Positions 1 to 6,620 of a stretch of DNA of 6,620 nucleotides are shown piece by piece. The notes under the pieces were generated by a model, which did no database searches, was not told where the DNA came from, and saw nothing but the letters and a program-made list of their open reading frames with translations. Within the stretch, counting starts at the first letter, position 1; every line of letters begins with the position of its first letter. A program made the translations under genes and the position numbers. Source of the stretch: Porphyrobacter sp. UBA7686 (GTDB taxonomy: Bacteria; Pseudomonadota; Alphaproteobacteria; Sphingomonadales; Sphingomonadaceae); contig DLGU01000061.1 of NCBI GenBank assembly GCA_002482865.1, positions 1-6,620 of the forward strand, read 5' to 3'.

Positions 1-1
1 G

Positions 2-1216
2 ATGATCGATCTCGACAGCTTCAAACAGGTCAATGATCACTACGGCCACGCGGTCGGTGATCAGCTGATCGAGCTGTGCGCGCAGCTGATCCGTGATGTC
101 TGTGGGGAGGAAGCGCGCTGCTATCGTCTTGGCGGAGACGAATTTGCTGCCGTGATGGCGGGCAAGGTGTCAGGCACCATCCTTGAGGGGATGTGCCGCA
201 CGCTGCTCGAACGGCTCGGCACCCCGGTCACGCTCGGTCACCGCCAGATCGCGGTTGGTGCGAGCATCGGTTTGACCCGCTCGCTGGCCGACAACCGAGT
301 GCCCTCGTCCGAAATGCTGCGCCGCGCCGATGTGGCGATGGACATGTCCAAGCGCGGCGGGAAGATGCGCTGCACCTGGTTCAACGAAAGCTTCGACCGC
401 CGCCGCGAACGTTTGCGTGAGATCGAGGAGGAGATTCGTAGCGGCATCGCCACGGGAGAATTCAACCTCGCCTATCAGCCGCTGGTCAGCGCCGATGACG
501 CGCGGATCGTCGCGGTCGAGGCGCTGCTGCGCTGGGATCGGGGCAATCGCCCCCCGCTCGGCCCCAATGTCTTCGTGCCGGTGGCCGAGGATTCGGGCCT
601 GATCAACCCGCTCGGCCTGTGGGTGCTGCGTCAGGCGGTGTGCGATGCGCTGCGCTGGGGCGACATCACCCTGTCGGTCAATATTTCGGCAGCCCAGCTG
701 CGCAATGCCGAATTCCCGATCAAGCTTGGCGAAGTGCTGGAGGAAACCGGCTTCCCGCCCCACCGGCTCGAACTCGAAGTGACCGAAACCTGCCTTGTGC
801 TCGATCCCGTCGTCGCCGAACGCACGCTGGATGTGATCCGCAGCTTCGGCGTGCGCATCGCGCTCGACGATTTCGGCACGGGCTACGCCTCGATCGGGTT
901 CCTGCGGCGCTTCCGGTTCGAAAAGCTGAAGCTTGACCGCAGCCTTGTGGAACTGGCCGGCGTCGATGAGGGCAGTCGCGCGATGATGCTGTCGAGCATC
1001 GCACTGGCCCGCGCGCTCAACATGGGCGTCACGGCCGAAGGGGTCGAGACTGAAGAACAAGCCGAACTGGTGCGCCTTGCCGGGTGCGATCAGATTCAGG
1101 GCTGGCTTTACTACCGCGCGCTGCCCGCCGCCGAAATCGACCGGTTGATGGCCGAACAGAACCGCGCAGACACACAGGTCGCAGGGCCGGACAAAAAGGA
1201 CGGACAGGCGGCATGA
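2..1216 (+). CDS. GGDEF-EAL cyclic-di-GMP turnover protein, 5'-truncated by the window edge
   Basis: Bifunctional-type c-di-GMP enzyme: GGDEF domains make c-di-GMP from two GTP, and EAL domains hydrolyse it to pGpG. The visible 404 residues begin inside the GGDEF domain ([11 protein letters not shown], residues 2-12), so the apparent ATG at base 2 is almost surely internal and the N-terminal domain(s) are missing. Seen in the GGDEF part: metal Asp3, base-contacting Asn11 and Asp20, and GGDEF at 44-48. The inhibitory RxxD site five residues before GGDEF is absent (GEEA there). EAL part, about 155-385: EALLR 173-177, Asn227, EVTE 259-262, DDFGTGY 289-295, Lys310, Glu346 in EGVET and Gln366. These match the spacing of the metal and catalytic residues in known active EAL enzymes, so phosphodiesterase activity is likely. 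Whether the cyclase half is also active or only a GTP-sensing module cannot be told. The stop overlaps the next gene's start. Confidence 0.95.
   Translation: MIDLDSFKQVNDHYGHAVGDQLIELCAQLIRDVCGEEARCYRLGGDEFAAVMAGKVSGTILEGMCRTLLERLGTPVTLGHRQIAVGASIGLTRSLADNRVPSSEMLRRADVAMDMSKRGGKMRCTWFNESFDRRRERLREIEEEIRSGIATGEFNLAYQPLVSADDARIVAVEALLRWDRGNRPPLGPNVFVPVAEDSGLINPLGLWVLRQAVCDALRWGDITLSVNISAAQLRNAEFPIKLGEVLEETGFPPHRLELEVTETCLVLDPVVAERTLDVIRSFGVRIALDDFGTGYASIGFLRRFRFEKLKLDRSLVELAGVDEGSRAMMLSSIALARALNMGVTAEGVETEEQAELVRLAGCDQIQGWLYYRALPAAEIDRLMAEQNRADTQVAGPDKKDGQAA
1213..1216 (+). promoter_or_regulatory. ATGA stop/start overlap coupling the GGDEF-EAL gene to the first MCP
   Basis: The TGA of the upstream gene (1214-1216) shares bases with the ATG of the MCP (1213-1215). 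Such 4-base overlaps commonly allow a terminating ribosome to re-initiate. A purine-rich AAAAAGGA stretch lies at about 1194-1201, roughly 12 bases before the ATG, which is a long spacing for an independent ribosome binding site and is consistent with dependence on coupling. The overlap is seen; the coupling is inferred. Confidence 0.75.
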
Positions 1217-3018
1217 GCGCGCTCCAGGATATTGCCCTCAACCTCGATGCCGAACAGGCCGGGCAAGAGCACAGCGCGCCCGCGACCCAGATGGGCCGCG
1301 CGCAGCATTGGTTCGCCACGCTTTCGATCGGCAGCAAGATCACCCTGTTCTTCAGCTGCAACCTCGCCTTCGCGCTGCTGGCTGGGCTGTTCGTCGTCGG
1401 CGGCTATGTTGAACTTGGACAGCGCGGCGAGCGGATCCGCACCACGCATGAAGCCGCGCTCAAGGCCGAGCGGCTGCTGGTCCAACTGACCGAAGGGCAG
1501 CGCCATGCCGAATTGCTGGTCGCCGATGGTGACATGGCCCGCGCCCGCGCCGCACGCGAAGCCTTTGAACAGGCCGCCGCCAGCGTTGCTGCGCTGGCCG
1601 AACGGGCCGATGCAGCCGGGATCGACGCACAAGACCGGCTCGCTCTGATCCGCGAAGGGGTGGCCGATTTGGGCGGTCAGGTCGCCGCATTTGATGGCGA
1701 CACCGCTGATGCCACCACCCGCCGGAGCCAAGCCGCCGAGATTGCCGCCACCAGCAGCACCGTGCTCGAAGCGGCGCGCGCGATGACAGTGACGCTCGGC
1801 GAAGAAGCCGACTCCATGGCCGATAACGGCGCCGCGCTGATTTCGCGCCTGTTGGTGATGTGGATCGTGCTCGCCACCATCCTCACGCTGATCACTCTGT
1901 TCGCCCAGCGCTATTTTAACCGTACCGTGGGCGCGACGCTGAATGCCATTGCCCAGCAGATGAGCCGCATCGCGGCCGGAGAACGCGATGTCGCGATCAG
2001 CGGCAAAGACCGGCAGGATGAAATCGGCGAGATGGCGCGCGCGACCGAAGTGTTCCACCGCGCCGGGGTCAGGCTCGAACGCCTGAGCCGCGAACGCGCC
2101 GAACGCGCCAAGGCCGAACTGGACGAACAGGCCCGCCAGCAAGTGCTGCGCGAGGAAGCCCGGCTTGAGCGGGAACGGGTGCTGCAAAGCATCGCCGATC
2201 AATTCGAACGCACTGTAGGCGAAGTCGTCACCGGGGTCGTCACCGCTTCCAGCCAGCTGCAATCGACCGCCACTCTGATGGCGAGCACCGCCGAAGACGC
2301 CAGCGTGCGTACCGGTGAGGCATCGTTCGCCATGCAGGAAGCCAATCTCGGCGCAACGGCAGCAGCAGCCGCCAGCGACGAATTCGCCATGTCGATCGGC
2401 GAGATCAGCCGTCAAGCCGCCTCGTCTGCCGAACTTGCCCGCGAGGCGAGCGTCTCGGCGCGGCGAGCCGACAGCACTATCGGCGCGCTCTCTGCGTCCG
2501 CGCAGGAAGTCGGCCAGATTGTCGAACTGATCCAAACGATTGCGCAGCGCACCAACCTGCTCGCTTTGAACGCCAGCATCGAAGCCGCTCGCGGCGGCGA
2601 AGCGGGTCGGGGTTTCGCGGTGGTGGCGAGCGAGGTCAAGGAGCTCGCCAACCAGACCAGCCGGGCCACTGAAAAAGTCGCCGAACAAATCCGCGCGATG
2701 CAATCGACCACCGGCGCCAGCGTCAGTGCGCTGCGCGACATCGCAGCCCAGATCGAAAGTCTCGAAACCACGGCGGTGTCCATCGCCAGCGCGGTCGATC
2801 AGCAATCGGTCGCTGGACATGATCTGGCCCGCAGTATCGATCTCGCCGCGCGCGGGACGGAGAAGGTTGCTGGTCACATCGAAAACGTTCGTGCCCTGTC
2901 GCTGTCAACTGGGGCTGCGGCGAGCCAGGTGCTTTCCAGCGCGACCAGCCTCGAATCGCAGGCCGCAACCCTACGGACTCAGGTCCAGAGCTTCCTTTCG
3001 CGAGTTCGCGCTGGCTAG
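1213..3018 (+). CDS. Methyl-accepting chemotaxis protein (first of a tandem pair)
   Basis: Membrane chemoreceptor of 601 residues that should signal to CheA through CheW. Order: a cytoplasmic N-terminus of about 40 residues; TM1 about 42-65; a mostly helical periplasmic region about 66-210 with the look of a four-helix-bundle sensor; TM2 about 211-231; a HAMP about 232-285 with DEIG at 269-272; a charged coiled-coil linker about 286-328; and the MCP signalling hairpin 331-601. The hairpin tip is unmistakable ([18 protein letters not shown], 446-463, then [16 protein letters not shown]). No NWETF-like CheR/CheB docking pentapeptide is present; the protein ends in SRVRAG. The ATG at 1213 was preferred over an upstream in-frame start at 1084 because of the ATGA overlap and because the extra 43 residues are an Arg-rich reading of the preceding gene's coding sequence. 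The ligand is unknown; the sensor does not resemble a PAS, Cache or haem domain. Confidence 0.96.
   Translation: MSALQDIALNLDAEQAGQEHSAPATQMGRAQHWFATLSIGSKITLFFSCNLAFALLAGLFVVGGYVELGQRGERIRTTHEAALKAERLLVQLTEGQRHAELLVADGDMARARAAREAFEQAAASVAALAERADAAGIDAQDRLALIREGVADLGGQVAAFDGDTADATTRRSQAAEIAATSSTVLEAARAMTVTLGEEADSMADNGAALISRLLVMWIVLATILTLITLFAQRYFNRTVGATLNAIAQQMSRIAAGERDVAISGKDRQDEIGEMARATEVFHRAGVRLERLSRERAERAKAELDEQARQQVLREEARLERERVLQSIADQFERTVGEVVTGVVTASSQLQSTATLMASTAEDASVRTGEASFAMQEANLGATAAAAASDEFAMSIGEISRQAASSAELAREASVSARRADSTIGALSASAQEVGQIVELIQTIAQRTNLLALNASIEAARGGEAGRGFAVVASEVKELANQTSRATEKVAEQIRAMQSTTGASVSALRDIAAQIESLETTAVSIASAVDQQSVAGHDLARSIDLAARGTEKVAGHIENVRALSLSTGAAASQVLSSATSLESQAATLRTQVQSFLSRVRAG
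2203..3015 (+). repeat. Paralogous signalling-domain repeat, copy 1
   Basis: This 813-base segment encodes residues 331-601 of the first MCP and aligns without gaps, residue for residue, with 4150-4962 in the second. By hand count about 214 of 271 residues are identical (near 79%). The longest exact DNA match I noted is 29 bases, at 2614-2642 and 4561-4589, over the codons for FAVVASEVK. Similarity drops sharply upstream of the domain, so this is a coding paralogy and not a mobile repeat. Confidence 0.8.
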
Positions 3019-3039
3019 CCGTCAATAAATCCGGATGAC

Positions 3040-3078
3040 TCAAGCATTTGGAAAGGATTTTCCTTCACAATTGCTTGA
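3040..3078 (+). other. Inverted repeat / possible RNA stem-loop between the two MCP genes
   Basis: A 7-base inverted repeat, TCAAGCA (3040-3046) and TGCTTGA (3072-3078), encloses a second small one, GGAAA (3050-3054) and TTTCC (3059-3063). Together they could fold as an interrupted hairpin within the 84-base gap 3019-3102. No U-run follows the outer stem, so it is not a typical intrinsic terminator. It might be a weak attenuator, an RNA-processing site or chance. I saw no convincing promoter in this gap, so read-through from the first MCP is the simplest view. Confidence 0.35.
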
Positions 3079-3089
3079 AACAGGACCCT

Positions 3090-3094
3090 GGGGA
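3090..3094 (+). promoter_or_regulatory. Ribosome binding site of the second MCP
   Basis: GGGGA lies 8 bases before the ATG at 3103. An in-frame TGA at 3076-3078 limits upstream extension, and 3103 is the first ATG after it. Two further in-frame ATGs follow at once (3109, 3112), so the exact start may shift by two or three residues. Confidence 0.5.
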
Positions 3095-3102
3095 ATTGCG
3101 GC

Positions 3103-4965
3103 ATGAACATGATGAGCTTGCAGGAGCGACGTGAGGAACAGGCTGTTCCCGACTTCGTGCGCCAGATCAGAATGGAAGAAAGCTTCGAACATAGCGACGA
3201 GGCTGAGGCCGCGCACCCCACCGCGCCACGTGCGACGATGCTGGAGCGGATCGACTGGTTCCGCGACCTCTCGCTCTCGGGCAAGATCAACGCGATCTTC
3301 GGCACCTTCCTTGCCACCGGCGTGCTCATGGTGCTGGTGCTGGGCGCAGGCCTCGGCGAACTCTGGAACCGCTACAACGCTTCAGCGCAAGTGCAGGAAA
3401 CGCTGGTCGCCGCTGGGCAGCTCCAATCGTCCGCAGGTGAACTGCGCTATCACTCGGTGCGGGTGCTGTATGACCGCAGCCCCGAGCTTCGCGAACAGCA
3501 GCGTAAAGGCGAAAGCACTCTGTTGTCGCAAGTGACCGCGATCGAAGCCGCGCTGGCGAAGGACGCCCCCGAACTCGCCCCGCGCGTGGTGACCCTGCGC
3601 GAAGAACTCAGCCAGTTCGAAAGCACCTTCGACAGCGCCAGCGAAGCCGTGCGCGGCGGGGCCGATACCAATGCCGCAGCCGAGAAAGTGTCTGCCCAAG
3701 GCAGCGCTCTGATGGGCGCCAGCGCGCGCCTTTCCACCGATCTGGCGGCGCTCGGCGAGACCCAAAAGGCCACCGGCATCGGCTACTTCTTCAACATGAT
3801 CATGATCCTGGGGGCGCTGGCTTGTGTTGGCGGCGTGGTGTTGCTGCTCGGGCTTGCCTATCTGTCGCGTGATTTCTCGCGCAAGATCGTCGAAATCGCA
3901 GGCGGCATGAACCAGTTGGCAGCGGGCGACCGGCATTTCACCATCGAAGGCGCCGAGCGCAAGGACGAGGTCGGCCAGATGGTTCGCGCGCTCGATCTGT
4001 TCAAGCGCGCGAACAAGTGGATGGAAGACCGCGCGCGTGAACGCTCGGAACGCGCAGAGCAGGAATTGCAGCTGCAGCAGGAACGCGAACGCGAACGGCT
4101 CGAGGGCGAAGCGCGCAAGGCCGCGCTGCTTGATGAAGTCGCGCGTCAGTTCGAACGCACTGTCGGCGAAGTCGTGAATGGGGTCGCCGCCGCATCGAGC
4201 CAACTCCACACCACAGCGACCCGCATGGCCTCCAGCGCCGAAGAAGCCAGCCGCCGCACCGGCGAGGTCGCCCTTTCGATGGAAGAAGCCAACGCCGGCG
4301 CCACGGCCGCTGCGGCTGCGAGCGATGAATTCGCCCTTTCGATCAGCGAAATCAGCCGTCAGGCGGCGTCGTCGAGCGAACTCGCACGGCTCGCCACGGT
4401 TGCGACCGGTGAGGCGGATGAGACCATCTCGGCCCTCGCTGCTTCGGCGGATGAAGTGGGCCAGATCGTCGAACTGATCCAGACAATCGCCCAACGCACC
4501 AACCTGCTCGCCCTCAACGCCTCAATCGAAGCGGCGCGCGGCGGTGAGGCTGGACGCGGGTTCGCGGTGGTGGCGAGCGAGGTCAAGGAACTCGCAATGC
4601 AGACCACCCGCGCGACGGAAAAGGTTGCCGACCAGATCCGTGCGATGCAATCCACCACCGGCGCCAGCGTCAAGGCGCTGCGGGCGATTGCTGGACAGGT
4701 GAAGGATCTGGAATCCACCGCAGTTTCAATTGCCACCGCAGTCGATCAGCAATCCGTCGCCGGACGCGATTTGGCGCAGAGCATTGATCTGGCCGCACGC
4801 GGAACCGAGAAAGTTTCCGGCCATATCGAGGATGTGCGTCAGCTGTCGCTTTCAACCGGCGCAGCCGCCTCGCAGGTTCTGCTGAGCGCCAATGAGCTGG
4901 AAGCGCAGGCTTCGCATCTGGGCGAACAGGTTCGCGGGTTCCTGCGAACGGTGCGGATGGGTTGA
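3103..4965 (+). CDS. Methyl-accepting chemotaxis protein (second of a tandem pair)
   Basis: Membrane chemoreceptor of 620 residues. Order: a charged, acidic N-terminal segment of about 60 residues predicted to stay in the cytoplasm; TM1 about 62-84; a helical periplasmic sensor about 85-227; TM2 about 228-254; a HAMP-like region about 255-305 with DEVG at 288-291; a highly charged coiled-coil linker about 306-345 (ERERER near 327-332); and the MCP signalling hairpin 350-620 with its tip at 465-498. The signalling half is close to that of the preceding gene, but the sensor half is not recognisably the same beyond a helical character, so the two likely read different cues into the same kinase. 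No CheR/CheB pentapeptide is seen at the C-terminus (TVRMG). It lies 84 bases after the first MCP on the same strand, probably co-transcribed. If the N-terminal extension were not translated, Met46 (base 3238) would be the next sensible start, but the GGGGA site favours 3103. Confidence 0.96.
   Translation: MNMMSLQERREEQAVPDFVRQIRMEESFEHSDEAEAAHPTAPRATMLERIDWFRDLSLSGKINAIFGTFLATGVLMVLVLGAGLGELWNRYNASAQVQETLVAAGQLQSSAGELRYHSVRVLYDRSPELREQQRKGESTLLSQVTAIEAALAKDAPELAPRVVTLREELSQFESTFDSASEAVRGGADTNAAAEKVSAQGSALMGASARLSTDLAALGETQKATGIGYFFNMIMILGALACVGGVVLLLGLAYLSRDFSRKIVEIAGGMNQLAAGDRHFTIEGAERKDEVGQMVRALDLFKRANKWMEDRARERSERAEQELQLQQERERERLEGEARKAALLDEVARQFERTVGEVVNGVAAASSQLHTTATRMASSAEEASRRTGEVALSMEEANAGATAAAAASDEFALSISEISRQAASSSELARLATVATGEADETISALAASADEVGQIVELIQTIAQRTNLLALNASIEAARGGEAGRGFAVVASEVKELAMQTTRATEKVADQIRAMQSTTGASVKALRAIAGQVKDLESTAVSIATAVDQQSVAGRDLAQSIDLAARGTEKVSGHIEDVRQLSLSTGAAASQVLLSANELEAQASHLGEQVRGFLRTVRMG
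4150..4962 (+). repeat. Paralogous signalling-domain repeat, copy 2
   Basis: Second copy of the 813-base MCP signalling module, encoding residues 350-620. It is in direct orientation to copy 1 (2203-3015), and the two are about 1.95 kb apart start to start. The tip region ([10 protein letters not shown] through SEVKELA) is identical in protein; differences cluster in the methylation helices and the last 25 residues. Many synonymous differences show that the duplication is not very recent, apart from short exact stretches. Confidence 0.8.
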
Positions 4966-5029
4966 TCCCGGCGTCGCGGTAACTTGTGCCGCGGCAGTCA
5001 CTGCGGATCGAACGGTCGTCGCAGGGCGT

Positions 5030-5051
5030 TCGGGAACATTGGCATTCCCGA
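5030..5051 (+). terminator. Stem-loop downstream of the second MCP, possible terminator
   Basis: TCGGGAA (5030-5036) and TTCCCGA (5045-5051) form a perfect 7-base-pair stem with an 8-base loop, 65 bases after the MCP stop. The position suits the end of the GGDEF-EAL/MCP transcription unit. The bases after it are not a U-run (only a short ATTT about 7 bases on), so intrinsic termination is uncertain. Confidence 0.35.
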
Positions 5052-5307
5052 TCAGCATTTCGCTGGCGGCTTGTGAAGCACGCATCCCGAGAAGCTGTTT
5101 CGTATCTCCCCCGGATCACGGCGCATCAAGCGATTTGGTCGTTCTGGCTGCGGTTTGGCCGGTCATGCGCGCCTGGGGCTGGCGTAGTGTCGAGCACGGC
5201 CTGACCGCCAGCGTCAGCATGTTGGGCCACAGATGCCCCTCTTGGCGGCCTTGTGGGCCCCAGCCACGCGTGCAATAGGCGCCGCCCTCCTCATTCATGC
5301 TCAATTT

Positions 5308-5313
5308 GAAAGG
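5308..5313 (+). promoter_or_regulatory. Ribosome binding site deciding the GTG start of the Hsp70-like gene
   Basis: GAAAGG sits 8 bases before GTG at 5322. An in-frame TGA at 5307-5309 rules out any upstream start, and GTG is the first usable start after it. No other plausible start occurs before the conserved LDFGTTN motif at residues 11-17. Confidence 0.7.
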
Positions 5314-5321
5314 CTCGGCCC

Positions 5322-6620
5322 GTGACTGGTATTGCGTCGACTGCGCTCGGCCTCGACTTTGGTACGACGAATACGGTTGTTGCGCTCAGCGACGGCGAGG
5401 ACAAGTCGCAGCTGATTTCCTTTGACGGCGAGGAGGCGACAGGCGAGATTTTTCGGTCGGCGCTATGCTTCTGGGAAGAAGGCAGCGGGCCGAACAGCAT
5501 TGCCAGTGAGGCCGGTCCGTGGGCAATCGCCGAGTTTCTTCAGTCGCCGCTCGACAGCCGCTTCGTGCAGTCGTTCAAGACTGTTGCCGCAAGTGCGATC
5601 TTCGAACGCGCGCAAATCTTCGGAAGGTCGTTCCGGTTCGAAGATTTCGGGCAGCTGTTTTTGCAGAAGCTCCGCGATCATGCCGGTGGCCAGCTATCAA
5701 GTTTACCGCCGCGCATCGTTGTCGGCCGGCCTGTCGAATATGCCGGCTCGCGTCCTGATTCAGCCTTGGCGCGACAGCGCTACGATCTGATGTTTGCGCA
5801 ATGGGGTTCTGAGCTCCATTATGTCTACGAGCCACTGGGTGCCGCTTTCAGCTTCGCCTCAAGGCTTGATCGTCCAACGACTTTGCTCGTCGCTGATTTC
5901 GGGGGCGGCACGACCGACTTTTCCGTGGTTCGCGTGGCAGAGCCGGGCAGCAGCCGCCGCTGTCAGCCCTTGGCCTCGTCCGGCGTTGGCATCGCGGGTG
6001 ATCTCTTCGACAAGAGGATCGTCGACCATCTCGTCCTGCCGCTGCTCGGCAAGCGCGGGATGTATCGGTCCTTCGACAAGATTCTCGAGATACCCGGTGG
6101 CTATTTCAACGACTTCGCCGATTGGTCCCGGCTTGCCCTGATGCGCAACAAGCGCACGCTGGAGGAACTTCGCAAACTGCAACGCAACGCGGTCGATCCC
6201 GCCCCGATCGGACGCATGATCGCTCTCATTGAACATGAACAAGGCTTTCCCCTCTACGAAGCTGTTGGCCGAACAAAGCGGGCGCTATCGAGCGGTGACG
6301 AAGCGCAGTTCGCATTTTCTGGTGGCGGCGTTGCAATCGATGCGATCGTCAGTCGGCGAGAGTTCGAGCAGTGGATCGCTGAAGATCTACGGCGGATCGA
6401 GGCCGCAATGGATGCCGCGTTGGCAAAAGCCAGTCTGGAGCCTGCCGCTATCGACCGCGTTTTCCTCACCGGCGGCTCGTCACTTATCCCAGCGATCCGA
6501 GCCCTGTTTGAACGGCGGTTCAGCGCCGAGCAAATTGCGACCGGCGGGGAGCTTACGTCTATCGCTCATGGTCTTGCGCTGATTGGCAATGATCCCAATC
6601 CTGCAGAGTGGAGCGTGTGA
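5322..6620 (+). CDS. Hsp70-family protein, nucleotide-binding domain only (YegD-like)
   Basis: Complete protein of 432 residues with the actin/Hsp70 ATPase fold. Seen motifs: phosphate-1 loop LGLDFGTTNTVVAL (9-22) with Asp12; SFK at 84-86, which may supply the catalytic lysine; connect-1 YEPLGAAFSF (169-178), carrying the usual Glu in place of the DnaK NEPTAAA motif; phosphate-2 LLVADFGGGTTDFSVV (188-203) with Asp192 and Thr197; and an adenosine motif VFLTGGSSLIPAIR (380-393). DnaK is about 640 residues, with a substrate-binding domain after the ATPase; here the protein ends about 40 residues after the adenosine motif, so no peptide-binding domain exists. This matches the compact Hsp70-like proteins typified by E. 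coli YegD (about 450 residues), whose role is not settled. ATP binding is likely; a chaperone role is a guess. The gene is same-strand but 356 bases from the MCP, so probably a separate unit. Its third codon positions look somewhat less GC-biased than in the MCPs. Confidence 0.92.
   Translation: MTGIASTALGLDFGTTNTVVALSDGEDKSQLISFDGEEATGEIFRSALCFWEEGSGPNSIASEAGPWAIAEFLQSPLDSRFVQSFKTVAASAIFERAQIFGRSFRFEDFGQLFLQKLRDHAGGQLSSLPPRIVVGRPVEYAGSRPDSALARQRYDLMFAQWGSELHYVYEPLGAAFSFASRLDRPTTLLVADFGGGTTDFSVVRVAEPGSSRRCQPLASSGVGIAGDLFDKRIVDHLVLPLLGKRGMYRSFDKILEIPGGYFNDFADWSRLALMRNKRTLEELRKLQRNAVDPAPIGRMIALIEHEQGFPLYEAVGRTKRALSSGDEAQFAFSGGGVAIDAIVSRREFEQWIAEDLRRIEAAMDAALAKASLEPAAIDRVFLTGGSSLIPAIRALFERRFSAEQIATGGELTSIAHGLALIGNDPNPAEWSV

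Larger units (their letters stand above)
4966..5321. other. 356-base non-coding gap between the second MCP and the Hsp70-like gene
   Basis: I find no convincing gene here. Readings on either strand that cross it begin inside the MCP or lack a ribosome binding site, and they give Arg-, Cys- and Trp-rich translations resembling no family I know. Contents seen: a short palindrome GCAGTCACTGC at 4994-5004, a stem-loop at 5030-5051, and the ribosome binding site of the next gene at 5308-5313. A weak promoter-like pair (TTGTGG 5251-5256, then AATAGG 5274-5279, 17 bases apart) could serve the downstream gene but matches the consensus poorly. No tRNA could be recognised by eye. Confidence 0.6.

Noticed and set aside
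170..1060. A 296-residue minus-strand frame antisense to the GGDEF-EAL gene
   Set aside because: It is a shadow of a gene with every catalytic motif in place; the translation has no recognisable domain.
1084..1212. Upstream extension of the first MCP to an ATG at 1084
   Set aside because: It would overlap the EAL gene by over 130 bases and adds 43 Arg-rich residues; the ATG at 1213 with its ATGA overlap is far better.
1111..2877. A 588-residue open reading frame on the minus strand, covering the first MCP
   Set aside because: It lies antisense to a clear MCP gene. Long antisense frames are expected in GC-rich DNA with strong third-position bias, and the translation is Gly/Ala/His/Asp-rich with no family resemblance.
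3019..3102. Sigma-54 (GG-N10-GC) or flagellar sigma-28 promoter before the second MCP
   Set aside because: The GG/GC pairs near 3083-3099 have the wrong spacing (13 or 6 bases), and the TAAA at 3026-3029 is followed by a poor match to the sigma-28 -10 element.
3382..4494. A 370-residue minus-strand frame over the second MCP, and the mutually similar antisense frames at 2412-2783 and 4359-4736
   Set aside because: Their similarity to one another only mirrors the paralogy of the two MCP signalling domains on the opposite strand.
4994..5004. Palindrome GCAGTCACTGC as an operator or terminator
   Set aside because: Too short, with a one-base centre and no extending pairs or U-run; readily a chance event.
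4892..5278. A 128-residue plus-strand frame running from inside the second MCP into the gap
   Set aside because: It starts in another frame within the MCP, lacks a clear ribosome binding site, and gives no family resemblance.
5116..5304. A 62-residue minus-strand frame in the gap
   Set aside because: No supporting motif, and its composition is typical of random GC-rich translation; it is kept only as a point to check by conservation.
1..6620. CRISPR array, insertion sequence, phage attachment site, tRNA or rRNA
   Set aside because: No short regularly spaced repeats, transposase-like frames, terminal repeats or RNA gene signatures were seen on either strand.

Overview
The window is GC-rich and densely coded on the + strand only. 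The long hydrophilic linker between HAMP and signalling helices in the two chemoreceptors, the wording of their signalling domains, and a compact Hsp70-family protein all suggest an alphaproteobacterium, probably a sphingomonad or Erythrobacter-like organism. That placement is inferred from style, not from a marker gene.

Layout: (1) 2-1216 is the 3' part of a GGDEF-EAL cyclic-di-GMP gene; its start and any N-terminal sensor lie outside the window. (2) 1213-3018 is a methyl-accepting chemotaxis protein (MCP) whose ATG overlaps the stop of the GGDEF-EAL gene in an ATGA junction. (3) 3019-3102 is a short gap with a small inverted repeat. (4) 3103-4965 is a second MCP, paralogous to the first: the last 271 residues align without gaps at about 79% identity by hand count, while the sensor halves differ. 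(5) 4966-5321 is a 356-base gap with one clear stem-loop and no convincing gene. (6) 5322-6620 is a complete Hsp70-family ATPase made of the nucleotide-binding domain only, starting at GTG and ending exactly at the window edge.

The first three genes form a likely operon joining c-di-GMP turnover to chemoreceptor signalling: one gene makes or breaks the second messenger that governs the motile-to-sessile switch, and the other two would feed a CheA kinase. No che genes, transducer partners or flagellar genes are visible here. The Hsp70-like gene is separated by the gap and probably belongs to another transcription unit.

I do not see an obviously new defence, mobile or RNA system. The points most worth a second look are the translational coupling of a c-di-GMP enzyme to an MCP, the long cytoplasmic N-termini and odd HAMP starts of both MCPs, the very similar tandem signalling modules, and the ATPase-only Hsp70.
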